A stretch of DNA of 39,480 bases from Marmoricola sp. (GTDB lineage Bacteria > Actinomycetota > Actinomycetes > Propionibacteriales > Nocardioidaceae). The notes under the pieces were generated by a model. That model did not search any database and was not told where the DNA came from. It saw only the letters and a program-made list of their open reading frames with translations. The stretch lies in the NCBI RefSeq assembly GCF_025965085.1, contig NZ_JAOPXP010000228.1, forward strand, positions 1 to 39,480. The letters are read 5' to 3'. Shown piece by piece: positions 19,817-28,672 of this stretch (positions are counted from its first letter, which is position 1; every line of letters begins with the position of its first letter). The position numbers were made by a program, and so were the translations under genes.

Positions 19817-20695
19817 ATGGAGACTGCCTGGTACGCCGTGGGGTCGCTGGCCGGACTGCTCGCACTGGGCGGTCTCGGATGGGCCACCTGCGCGCGTGTG
19901 GTTCAGCAGGTCGAGCGCGGTGTCGTGTTCCGGCTCGGCCGTGCGCAGCCGGAGCTGAGACGTCCCGGTCTCACCGTGCTCATCCCCATCGTCGACCGCA
20001 TGAAGCGGGTCAACATGCAGGTGGTGACCATGCCGGTGCCGGGACAGGACGGGATCACCCGCGACAACGTGACTGTCCGAGTCGATGCGGTCGTCTACTT
20101 CAGGGTGATCGATCCTCTCCGTGCCGTGGTGGAGGTCCAGGACTACAAGTTCGCGATCTCGCAGGTGGCACAGACCTCCCTGCGCTCGATCATCGGCAAG
20201 AGCGAGCTCGACGACCTGCTCTCCAACCGCGAGCAGCTCAACCAGGGCCTGGAAGTCATGCTCGACAGCCCGGCGGCCTCATGGGGCATCGAGATCGACC
20301 GGGTGGAGATCAAGGACGTCGCCCTGCCGGAGTCGATGAAACGGTCGATGTCGCGACAGGCCGAGGCCGAGCGCGAGCGCCGGTCCCGGATCATCACCGC
20401 CGACGGTGAGTTCCAGGCATCGCAGCGGCTCTCCCAGGCCGCAGCCGTCATGGCCGCGACCCCGGCTGCCCTGCAGCTGAGGCTGCTCCAGACGATGGTC
20501 GAGGTGGCCGCCGAGAAGAACTCGACCCTCGTGCTGCCGTTCCCCGTGGAGATGCTGCGCTACTTCGAGGCGGTCGCCACCGGGAAGCCGGCCAGCCCAC
20601 GGGGCCAGGAGGAGGCTCCGGAGAGTCTGGACGAAGGCATCGTGGAGGCCGGGGACGCGCCACCGACCCTCGGGCGAAGTTCCCGGGTGGGGTGA
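19817..20695 (+). CDS. Slipin/SPFH (stomatin-prohibitin) family protein
   Basis: VVQQVERGVVFRLGR...RPGLTVLIPIVDRMKRVNMQVVTMPVPGQDGITRDNVTVRVDAVVYFRV; GGAGG RBS 6 nt before ATG 19817. Confidence 0.93.
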   Translation: METAWYAVGSLAGLLALGGLGWATCARVVQQVERGVVFRLGRAQPELRRPGLTVLIPIVDRMKRVNMQVVTMPVPGQDGITRDNVTVRVDAVVYFRVIDPLRAVVEVQDYKFAISQVAQTSLRSIIGKSELDDLLSNREQLNQGLEVMLDSPAASWGIEIDRVEIKDVALPESMKRSMSRQAEAERERRSRIITADGEFQASQRLSQAAAVMAATPAALQLRLLQTMVEVAAEKNSTLVLPFPVEMLRYFEAVATGKPASPRGQEEAPESLDEGIVEAGDAPPTLGRSSRVG

Positions 20696-20893
20696 GTCGT
20701 CCGCTCGCACGTCGGGCGTGAGGTCGCCTCGGACAGGGGTCACTGCGGTCCCCGGCAGAGTTCCACGTGCTGTCGCACCCGATGGACCCGTCCAGCCAGG
20801 CCATGAACCCCCGCCCGACGGCATCCGTTCTTCCCAGGAGACGCAGTCTGCGTCCACCAGGAATCCATCGCCCTCGATGTCCCGGGAGGAACC

Positions 20894-21988
20894 ATGTCCA
20901 TGCATCCACAAACTCGTTCGGTCACGGCGTTGGGTGCGGCCGCGGCCGCGGCCCTGGCCGTTGCCCTGCCGGCGCCCGTGCTCGCCACCAACACCGCGAG
21001 GAGCAACCAGTTCCAGGTCGTGCGGCTCGTCGCCGACCGACCAGGTCATGCGATGACCACCGACCCCGACCTGGTCAACGCCTGGGGGCTGGCAGCCTCG
21101 CCGAACAGTCCGCTCTGGGTCTCCAACAACGGGACCAGCACATCGACGCTCTACCGGGGCGCGACGTCCTCGGGGGAGGCGTTGACGAAGGTCCCGCTCA
21201 CCGTGCGCATCCCGGGAGGAGGGGCGCCGACCGGCATCGTGTTCAATGCGACCTCTCGCTTCACCCTGCACAGAGGCGGGAAGTCGGGCGCGGCGCTGTT
21301 CATGTTCGCGGGAGAGAACGGCGACATCTCGGCGTGGAACCAGTCCGGGGATCCCACCCGGGCGGTCCTGGTGGCGCACGCCAGGAACAGCATCTACAAG
21401 GGACTGGCCATGGTCGCGACGGCGGGCAAGCCCTTCCTGCTGGCGGCGAACTTCCGGCGCGACCGGATCGACATGTTCGACCAGGCCTTCCGCCGCGTCG
21501 TGCGGCCCCATGCCTTCCCCAGCAGGGACGTACCCCGTGGCTACGCGCCGTTCGATGTTGCGCTGCTGGGTCACCGGGTCTACGTCACCTATGCACAGCA
21601 GAACCACGCCGCCAAGGACGACGTCTCGGGCCCCGGTCACGGATTCGTGAACGTGTTCAGTCAAGGCGGCCGGTTCCTCCGCCAACTCGTCCGACGCGGG
21701 GTGCTGAACTCGCCGTGGGGGCTGGCCATCGCTCCGCACGGGTTCGGCCCGTTCGGCGGCAAGCTGTTGGTCGGAAACTTCGGCGACGGACTCATCCACG
21801 TCGTCGACCCGCGTACAGGACGGATGCTCGCGACGCTACGCGACAGCGCCCGGCACCCGATCAGGATCGACGGTCTGTGGGCACTGATGCCCGGCAACGG
21901 GTCGGCCGGCGGTCGCTCGGACGTCTTGTTCAGCGCCGGACCCAGCGGTGAGTCGCACGGGCTACTGGGGCTGCTGCGCAGCCCATGA
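20894..21988 (+). CDS. TIGR03118-family secreted protein
   Basis: Signal peptide then NQFQVVRLVADRPGHAMTTDPDLVNAWGLAASPNSPLWVSNNGTSTSTLY..., typical of the family; GGAGG RBS. Confidence 0.88.
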   Translation: MSMHPQTRSVTALGAAAAAALAVALPAPVLATNTARSNQFQVVRLVADRPGHAMTTDPDLVNAWGLAASPNSPLWVSNNGTSTSTLYRGATSSGEALTKVPLTVRIPGGGAPTGIVFNATSRFTLHRGGKSGAALFMFAGENGDISAWNQSGDPTRAVLVAHARNSIYKGLAMVATAGKPFLLAANFRRDRIDMFDQAFRRVVRPHAFPSRDVPRGYAPFDVALLGHRVYVTYAQQNHAAKDDVSGPGHGFVNVFSQGGRFLRQLVRRGVLNSPWGLAIAPHGFGPFGGKLLVGNFGDGLIHVVDPRTGRMLATLRDSARHPIRIDGLWALMPGNGSAGGRSDVLFSAGPSGESHGLLGLLRSP

Positions 21989-22228
21989 CCGCTCGCTCGA
22001 TCAACCAGCTGCTGACCACCCCGGTGCCAGGGTTGCCTACACGGGCAGACGGCCAGCTCACGCGCGGTCGCCATCATGCTCTCGGTTGCCTTCGGCCGAC
22101 TTCAGGAGACCTCGGCCCTGCCCGAGCTGGCCCAGACGAGCGTGGGCCGGCTCGGGCCGGTCACGGTGTGCCGGGACTGGTCGACCGGGCAGCTGCCAGC
22201 CAGCCAACGCGGCATGAAGTGCACGCGG

Positions 22229-22246
22229 AGTGCAGTATGCTGCACT
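22229..22246. promoter_or_regulatory. Inverted repeat operator overlapping -10-like element of XRE-cupin gene
   Basis: AGTGCAG-TATG-CTGCACT, 7-bp perfect arms; TATGCT -10-like hexamer (22236-22241) 6 nt before ATG 22248. Confidence 0.6.
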
Positions 22247-22247
22247 G

Positions 22248-22853
22248 ATGGATCAGGCAACTGGCGCACTGGCGTCGGCGATCGGCGTCCGGGTCAAGCA
22301 AGAGCGCCAGTCACGACACTGGACGCTCGATCAACTCGCGAAGGCCGCCGGGGTGAGTCGACGGATGGTGGTCAACGTGGAGCAAGGCGCTGCAAACCCC
22401 AGCGTCGGGACCCTTCTTCGGATCAGTGACGCGCTCGGTGTCGGCCTCCCGGCGTTGGTCGAGCCTCCCGACCTCAAGCGCGTCAAGGTCACCCGCCGCG
22501 GAAAGGGCGCCGCCCTGTGGAGCAGCGACTCCGGTGGACGCGGGGTGCTGGTGGCCGGCACCGAGCCGCCAGACGTGCTCGAGCTGTGGGACTGGACTCT
22601 GGCGCCGGGGGACCATCACGTCAGCGAGGCTCACACGCCAGGCACCAGGGAACTCGTGCAGGTCCAGGACGGCACGATCACGGTCGAGGTCGCGGACCAG
22701 TCGGTCACCCTCGACGTTGGCGACGCAGTCGCGTTCCCCGGAGATGTGGCGCACTCCTACGCGAACCCGGGCGCCGAGCGGGCGCGGTTCTCGCTGGCCG
22801 TCTTCGAGCCGGGAGTCGGACCGGCCCCCCGGTCGGAGGCTGTCGATGGCTGA
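22248..22853 (+). CDS. XRE-family transcriptional regulator with C-terminal cupin domain
   Basis: HWTLDQLAKAAGVSRRMVVNVEQGAANPSVGTLLRISDALGVGLPALV; cupin VSEAHTPGTRELVQVQDGTITVEV...GDAVAFPGDVAHSYANPG. Confidence 0.93.
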   Translation: MDQATGALASAIGVRVKQERQSRHWTLDQLAKAAGVSRRMVVNVEQGAANPSVGTLLRISDALGVGLPALVEPPDLKRVKVTRRGKGAALWSSDSGGRGVLVAGTEPPDVLELWDWTLAPGDHHVSEAHTPGTRELVQVQDGTITVEVADQSVTLDVGDAVAFPGDVAHSYANPGAERARFSLAVFEPGVGPAPRSEAVDG

Positions 22854-23601
22854 CGTCGACGTGCTCGAGGAGTTCCTGGCCGGCGGCCACGTCGACGCCC
22901 CGGTGTTCGAGCTGCGCCCTGACTACCGCGCCATGCTGCTGGCTGTCGACGGCATCGTCCCCGGTCCCAGCGACCAGGTCAGCGACGCGCTGCTTGAGGC
23001 GGCGCGGGCCGCGGCCGTTGAGGCGTTGGAGGGCCGGCCGGTGGACGAGGTTCCGCATGTGACGGCGTGGCGTGAGGCATACCGGGCGTTCGGCGCCAAG
23101 CCGCAACGCACCCGCAACAGTCTCGAAGCCCTCCTACGCCGGGCTGCCTCCGGATTGCCGCGGGTGAACCGGCTCGCCGATCTCTACAACGCAGTCTCGG
23201 TGCTGCACCAGGTCCCGCTCGGTGGTGAGGACCTCACCCGGTACACCGGAGCGCCCCGGCTGGTTCGCGCCGCCGGCACCGAGCCCTTCGACACCATCGC
23301 CGACGGCGCAGGCGTGATCGAGCACCCCGAGCCCGGCGAGGTGGTGTGGTGCGACCACACCGGCGTGACGTGTCGGCGCTGGAACTGGCGCCAAGCCCGA
23401 CGCACCCAGCTCAGCGACGAGACCACCACCGCCCTGTTCATCCTCGATGCGCTCGATCCCATGACCGATCGGAGACTCCACGCCGCTGCCGACGACCTGG
23501 TCGCCCACCTGTCCCGGCTCGGCCCCGACGTGCGCGTCGCCCGCCGCCTGCTCACTGCGGGCACCGCTAGCACTTCGACTCCGACCGCTGAGGGAACCTG
23601 A
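22846..23601 (+). CDS. B3/B4 (PheT-like) tRNA-binding domain protein
   Basis: AYRAFGAKPQRTRNSLEALLRRAASGLPRVNRLADLYNAVSVLHQVPLGGEDL..., B3/4 domain; ATG overlaps XRE stop. Confidence 0.88.
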   Translation: MADVDVLEEFLAGGHVDAPVFELRPDYRAMLLAVDGIVPGPSDQVSDALLEAARAAAVEALEGRPVDEVPHVTAWREAYRAFGAKPQRTRNSLEALLRRAASGLPRVNRLADLYNAVSVLHQVPLGGEDLTRYTGAPRLVRAAGTEPFDTIADGAGVIEHPEPGEVVWCDHTGVTCRRWNWRQARRTQLSDETTTALFILDALDPMTDRRLHAAADDLVAHLSRLGPDVRVARRLLTAGTASTSTPTAEGT

Positions 23602-23602
23602 C

Positions 23603-24274
23603 ATGCTCATCCACCCCTGGGACGCTGCTCTCGACGCCCACGAGTGGCGCGACTGGCTCGCCACCACGGCCCGGTTCGGGATGCTGGTGGCGAACAATCT
23701 CGACCCGGCCCAAGCGCCGCTGATGGTGCCGACCCACTTCACCCTCGCCGCTGCCGGCGAGGAGCTGCTCGTCCACCTCGCACGGCCCAACCCGGTCTGG
23801 CCCCACCTGGAGGCGGCGACCGAGGTGCGGCTCGCGCTGATCGGCGACTACGCCTACATCCCGTCGTACTGGCGGGCAGATGCAGGCGACCCCGACGAGG
23901 ACGGCGTGCCGACGAGCTACTACACCGCGGTGCAGTTCGTGTGCCGGCCCACCGTGGTCGACGACCCCATCGGCAAGGCGGAGATCCTGGCCGCCCAGCT
24001 CGCCGACCTCCAGCCCGAGGGCCGCCACGCAGACGTGGCCGTCGATGCCTCGCCGTACGGTCGGATGCTGCCCGGCATCCGTGGCGTTCGGCTCGCCGTG
24101 CTGCGGGTGGAGGCGAAGTTCAAGTACGACGACCACAAGCCCGTGGAGCACCGAGAACGCGTCATCGACAACCTCGAACAGCGCGGCACCGGGCTCGACG
24201 TCGAGACGGCCGCCCAGCAGCGGCGCCGTCTGGACTCGGTCGGCGAGTGGCAGACCCGGCGGAGACAGCCGTGA
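23603..24274 (+). CDS. FMN-binding negative transcriptional regulator (PaiB-like)
   Basis: FGMLVANNLDPAQAPLMVPTHFTL...LLVHLARPNPVWPHL...YAYIPSYW...YTAVQFVC. Confidence 0.88.
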   Translation: MLIHPWDAALDAHEWRDWLATTARFGMLVANNLDPAQAPLMVPTHFTLAAAGEELLVHLARPNPVWPHLEAATEVRLALIGDYAYIPSYWRADAGDPDEDGVPTSYYTAVQFVCRPTVVDDPIGKAEILAAQLADLQPEGRHADVAVDASPYGRMLPGIRGVRLAVLRVEAKFKYDDHKPVEHRERVIDNLEQRGTGLDVETAAQQRRRLDSVGEWQTRRRQP

Positions 24275-24745
24275 CCGGCTCCGCTCGCCGGAGCGCCACG
24301 GTGCCGCCCTGGGGGTTGGCGGTGACGGCGATGCTGTCGGTCCAGCTGGGCTGGGCGTCACCACCGGCCTGGTGACCATCGCGTTCCTCGCCGCGATCCA
24401 GCGCATCCCGCTGGGCACCGCCGTCGCGGTCGAGTTCCTGGGCCCGCTGACCGTCGCCGCCGTACGCAGCCACAGCAAGCGAGCGCTCGCCTGGCCCGCC
24501 CTGGCCCTGGTCGGGGTGGTCCTGCTCACCGAACCCTGGCACGGCGGCATCAACGCATTCGGCCTGGGGTTCGCCGGGCTCGCGGCCATCGGGTGGGGGA
24601 CCTACATCCTGCTCACCCAGCGCATCGGCGACAGCTTCGCCGGCATCACCGGCCTCTTGCTCACCGTTCCCGTCGCCGCCGCGACCGCAGCGGTCCTCGG
24701 CATCCCACAAGCCACCGGTCACCTCACTCCCGGCGCCCTCACCGG
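24271..24745 (+). pseudogene. EamA-family (RhtA-like) transporter, degenerate
   Basis: GTG start overlapping upstream TGA; frame 1 VTGSARRSATVPPWGLAVTAMLSVQLG then frame 3 GVTTGLVTIAFLAAIQRIPLGTAVAVEFLGPLTVAAVRS...GITGLLLTVPVAAATAAVLGIPQATGHLTPGALT; internal deletion with frameshift and missing C-terminal helices. Confidence 0.75.
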
Positions 24746-24998
24746 TCGGAACGAGGCAGCGCCCACTCTGAGCTCGACCTCGTCGGTTGAACCACGGCGC
24801 GTGAGCCGGGCAACCGCGCATACCGCTTCGCCCGGCCTCAGCCCGCGGCCGCCAGCATCAGCGCGCCGGCCCGGTTCTCGTGGGTGAGCATGTCCTGCGG
24901 AGCCTGCTTGTGCGCCTGGCTTGGTTCGGCAGAGGCGAACCGAGTTGAGAGATCCTGAAACGTGCACAAAACGCCACGGGGGATTCCATAATCCGAGC

Positions 24999-25997
24999 AT
25001 GGGGGACGCGGGTGTGCAGGTGAATCGGTGGCGCCGCTTCGGCAAGGACCGCCTCTATGTCAGCCACAACGACGAGGTGAAGATCGGCTGGTGGGACCTG
25101 ACGACCGACGAGGGTTACCCGGAGACTCCGGCGGATGCAGCGGCCCTCGCCGAAGCCGTGGCTGACTGGAAGGCAGGACGGCAGACCGACGCCAGCCTCG
25201 GCGGGGCCGACACGACACAACCACGCGAGGCAGCCGTTCGCGCAGCGAAGATCAATCCGCCCCGGAGCACTCGCGACACAGTCGTCGCTCACGTGGTCGA
25301 GTCCGTCCCCGTGCAGGCACCGGTCGGCCCTACGGTTGCGGTCAGTCCCGACCGCGAGGAGCGGGCGATGCGCCCCTGGCTCGACCTGTCCACCAACGCG
25401 CCAGGCGCGGAGGCTCGCGAGCAGGCACTTGCCGCCCGGGAAGCAGCCCCTGTGAAGTCGTTGCTGGCCCGCGTGCTCGGGGTCCACACCGACGAGCGCG
25501 CTTGGCGCATCGGTGCCGACGGAGAGGAAAGAGTCGCGGCGCGTCTGGCGAAACTGGCGAACAAGGATCCGCGCTGGCGGTCCCTGCATGCCATCCCAGT
25601 CGGTAACCGAGGCTCGGACATCGATCACCTGGTCATCGGGCCAGGCGGGGTCTTCACTCTCAACACCAAGCATCACCCGGGTGCGAAGATCTGGGTCGGC
25701 GGCGACACGTTCATGGTCGACGGACACAAACAGCCCTATATCCGCAACAGCCGTCACGAGGCTTCCCGGGCCGCGAAGCTGCTCACCGCCGCATGTGGCT
25801 TTCCCGTCCACGTCGAAGGCGTCATCGTCACGGTGAACGCCGATGACATCGTCGTGAAGAAGGCGCCCGCCGGCGTCCATGTAGTACCCCGCATGCAGAT
25901 CGCGCGGTGGCTGGGGCGCAACGGCCCCATCTACGCCGAGTCAGTCCTCGAAGCGATCTTTGACGTGGCTCGTCGATCGACGACCTGGCAACCGTGA
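24999..25997 (+). CDS. NERD (nuclease-related) domain protein with N-terminal extension
   Basis: GADGEERVAARLAKL...AIPVGNRGSDIDHLVIGPGGVFTLNTKHHPGAKIWVGGDTFMVDGHKQPYIRNSRHEASRAAKLL. Confidence 0.85.
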   Translation: MGDAGVQVNRWRRFGKDRLYVSHNDEVKIGWWDLTTDEGYPETPADAAALAEAVADWKAGRQTDASLGGADTTQPREAAVRAAKINPPRSTRDTVVAHVVESVPVQAPVGPTVAVSPDREERAMRPWLDLSTNAPGAEAREQALAAREAAPVKSLLARVLGVHTDERAWRIGADGEERVAARLAKLANKDPRWRSLHAIPVGNRGSDIDHLVIGPGGVFTLNTKHHPGAKIWVGGDTFMVDGHKQPYIRNSRHEASRAAKLLTAACGFPVHVEGVIVTVNADDIVVKKAPAGVHVVPRMQIARWLGRNGPIYAESVLEAIFDVARRSTTWQP

Positions 25998-26172
25998 CAC
26001 GAGCAACGAGGCGTGGGCGTGGTCCGGGTGCCAACCAGCCGTGAGCGTTCCGGACCGGTAGCGCGGGCACCTGCTGGTCGGCACTCTTCGAGGGCCGGGG
26101 AGGGTCGAAGTTGAGGCCGGAAGTGAGGTCAGGCCGCGCCGGCGAGAGTGGTCGGTGGCATGAAATACACGA

Positions 26173-26204
26173 AACCGCAGGTCAGCGGTGAACTGCCTGC
26201 GGTT
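26173..26204 (-). terminator. Hairpin terminator downstream of tRNA-Arg
   Basis: AACCGCAGG (26173-26181) / CCTGCGGTT (26196-26204) followed on minus strand by T-rich TTTCGTGTATTTC. Confidence 0.6.
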
Positions 26205-26213
26205 CCTGTCGTG

Positions 26214-26286
26214 CGCGCCCGGAGAGATTCGAACTCCCAACCTTCTGATCCGTAGTCAGATGCTCTATCCGTTGAGCTACGGGCGC
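26214..26286 (-). tRNA. tRNA-Arg(ACG)
   Basis: Minus strand GCGCCCGTAGCTCAACGGATAGAGCATCTGACTACGGATCAGAAGGTTGGGAGTTCGAATCTCTCCGGGCGC; cloverleaf with ACG anticodon. Confidence 0.95.
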
Positions 26287-26752
26287 CTGTCCTGAGGACT
26301 GCGCAATGCTAGCGGAAGACCCCGGTGGGGTTGAAATCGGTCGGTGCGTGGATCGGTGCAGTGCTCTGGAGACACTCGCCGACGCTCGTGCCTCGACAAC
26401 CGACGGCCCGCGGTCTGGTTCGATCGCCGGTCACGGACCGGCCCGCGTGAGGGCCGTTCGCCGGGCGCCCAAGGGCTTGCCGGTAGCCCCGCGGACGTGA
26501 GCCTGACCACACCTCGCCCGCCTGCCGGACGGCTTGAACGATCCAATAGGCCGAATCCGACCGGCGAACTAGATTCGCCGCCAACCTCGGTTACCCCAGC
26601 GTCTTCGCTCGGCGTAACTTGGGGCCCACATTGGGGTGATGCAACGGCGCCGCACCCATATTCGAACTCAAGGACACACACCGTCGAGGAGCTCGACGGC
26701 CGGTCAGGCCCTCCCAGGGACTGGTCGCGAAATGCTCGAGAGGGATAAAGGC

Positions 26753-28585
26753 ATGACCGCCGAGACGTCGCACCAGACCACCACCATCGAGGATGCGCCC
26801 ACCACGCACGAGGGCATCCTGGCCTTCGTCCGCGAGGCCGCTGAGCTCACCACCCCGGACCGCATCTACTGGTGCACCGGTTCCGACGAGGAGTGGGTGG
26901 AGCTGACCGACGCTCTGGTGTCGACCGGCACGTTCACGCGCCTCGACCCGGCGAAGAAGCCGAACTCCTTCTACGCGGCCTCCGATCCCACGGACGTGGC
27001 GCGCGTCGAGGACCGCACCTACATCTGCTCCGTCGAGGAGAAGGACTGCGGGCCCACCAACAACTGGATGGATCCCAACGAGATGAAGGACCTCATGCGC
27101 GGGCTGTACGCCGGCTGCATGAAGGGCCGCACGATGTACGTCATCCCCTTCGTCATGGGCCACCTCGAGGCCGAGCACCCGATGTTCGGTGTCGAGGTCA
27201 CCGACTCCGCGTACGTCACCGCCTCGATGCGTGTGATGGCCCGCATGGGCACCAACGTGCTGCGCAAGATGGAGGAGCTCGACGCCGACTTCGTGCCGGC
27301 GCTGCACTCCGTCGGCATGCCGCTCGAGGAGGGCCAGGAGGACGTCGCCTGGCCGTGCAACGACACGAAGTACATCGTGCAGTTCCCCGAGGAGCGCAAG
27401 ATCTGGTCCTTCGGCTCCGGGTACGGCGGCAACGCGCTGCTCGGCAAGAAGTGCTACGCCCTCCGCATCGCCAGCGCGAAGGCGCACGACGAGGGGTGGA
27501 TGGCCGAGCACATGCTCATCTTGAAGCTCACCAGCCCGGAGAACGTCACCAAGTACATCGCAGCCGCGTTCCCCAGCGCCTGTGGCAAGACCAACCTCGC
27601 GATGCTCAAGCCGACCATCCCGGGCTGGAAGGTCGAGTCCATCGGTGACGACATCGCCTGGATGCGCATCGGCGAGGACGGCCGCCTGTGGGCCGTGAAC
27701 CCGGAGTACGGCTTCTTCGGCGTCGCACCCGGCACCAACGAGCACACCAACCCGCACGCCATGGAGACCATCAACATCGGCAACTCGGTCTTCACGAACG
27801 TCGCACTCACCGACGACGGCGACGTCTGGTGGGAAGGCCTGGAGAACCCGCCGGCGCACGCCACGTCCTGGAAGGGCGAGCCGTGGACTCCCGACTCCGA
27901 GGAGCCCTCGAGCCACCCGAACAGCCGCTACTGCACGCCGATCAAGCAGTGCCCGATCCTCGCCCCCGAGTACGACGACCCCCGCGGTGTCCCGATCGAC
28001 GCGATCCTGTTCGGCGGCCGGCGCAAGACCACCATCCCGCTGGTGACCGAGGCCCGCGACTGGGTCCACGGCACCTTCATGGGTGCGACGCTGTCGAGCG
28101 AGACCACCGCGGCCGCCACCGGCCAGGTGGGCGTGGTGCGGCGCGACCCGATGGCGATGCTGCCGTTCATCGGCTACAACGCCGGCGACTACTTCAGCCA
28201 CTGGATCAAGATGGGCAAGGAGAACGACGAGGCGAAGATGCCGCGCATCTTCTACGTCAACTGGTTCCGTCGCAACGACGACGGTGGCTTCCTGTGGCCA
28301 GGCTTCGGCGAGAACAGCCGTGTCCTGAAGTGGGTCATCGACCGCATGGAGGGCCAGGCCGCTGCCGTGGAGACCCCCATCGGCAACGTGCCGGCACCTG
28401 GCTCGCTGGACATCGACGGCCTCGACGTGACCGAGGAGGACCTCGCGAAGGCCCTCGCGGTGGACGTCGAGGAGTGGAAGAAGGAGGTCCCCGAGATCAC
28501 CGAGTGGTTCGAGAAGTTCGGTGACGAGCTTCCCACCGTGCTCTGGACCGAGCTCGACGGCCTCAAGGCCCGACTCGGCGCCTGA
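26753..28585 (+). CDS. pckG: Phosphoenolpyruvate carboxykinase (GTP)
   Basis: [15 protein letters not shown] kinase-1 loop; [50 protein letters not shown]. Confidence 0.97.
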   Translation: MTAETSHQTTTIEDAPTTHEGILAFVREAAELTTPDRIYWCTGSDEEWVELTDALVSTGTFTRLDPAKKPNSFYAASDPTDVARVEDRTYICSVEEKDCGPTNNWMDPNEMKDLMRGLYAGCMKGRTMYVIPFVMGHLEAEHPMFGVEVTDSAYVTASMRVMARMGTNVLRKMEELDADFVPALHSVGMPLEEGQEDVAWPCNDTKYIVQFPEERKIWSFGSGYGGNALLGKKCYALRIASAKAHDEGWMAEHMLILKLTSPENVTKYIAAAFPSACGKTNLAMLKPTIPGWKVESIGDDIAWMRIGEDGRLWAVNPEYGFFGVAPGTNEHTNPHAMETINIGNSVFTNVALTDDGDVWWEGLENPPAHATSWKGEPWTPDSEEPSSHPNSRYCTPIKQCPILAPEYDDPRGVPIDAILFGGRRKTTIPLVTEARDWVHGTFMGATLSSETTAAATGQVGVVRRDPMAMLPFIGYNAGDYFSHWIKMGKENDEAKMPRIFYVNWFRRNDDGGFLWPGFGENSRVLKWVIDRMEGQAAAVETPIGNVPAPGSLDIDGLDVTEEDLAKALAVDVEEWKKEVPEITEWFEKFGDELPTVLWTELDGLKARLGA

Positions 28586-28618
28586 CCGGCCGCCCACACG
28601 CAGGCGCCCGACTGTTCC

Positions 28619-28647
28619 AGGACCCGCACCCTCAGGGTGCGGGTCCT
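28619..28647 (+). terminator. Hairpin terminator after pckG
   Basis: Perfect 13-bp stem AGGACCCGCACCC-TCA-GGGTGCGGGTCCT. Confidence 0.75.
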
Positions 28648-28672
28648 GCGGTTTCTCGACATGATGCACGGC

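Noticed and set aside
22214-26286. Integrative element or genomic island inserted at tRNA-Arg
   Set aside because: No integrase, transposase or duplicated tRNA 3' end found in the window; only the pseudogene and accessory gene content hint at rearrangement.
26290-26700. Plus-strand ORF 26344..26748 upstream of pckG
   Set aside because: No recognisable motifs, Arg/Pro-rich, overlaps pckG start in another frame; more likely non-coding leader.
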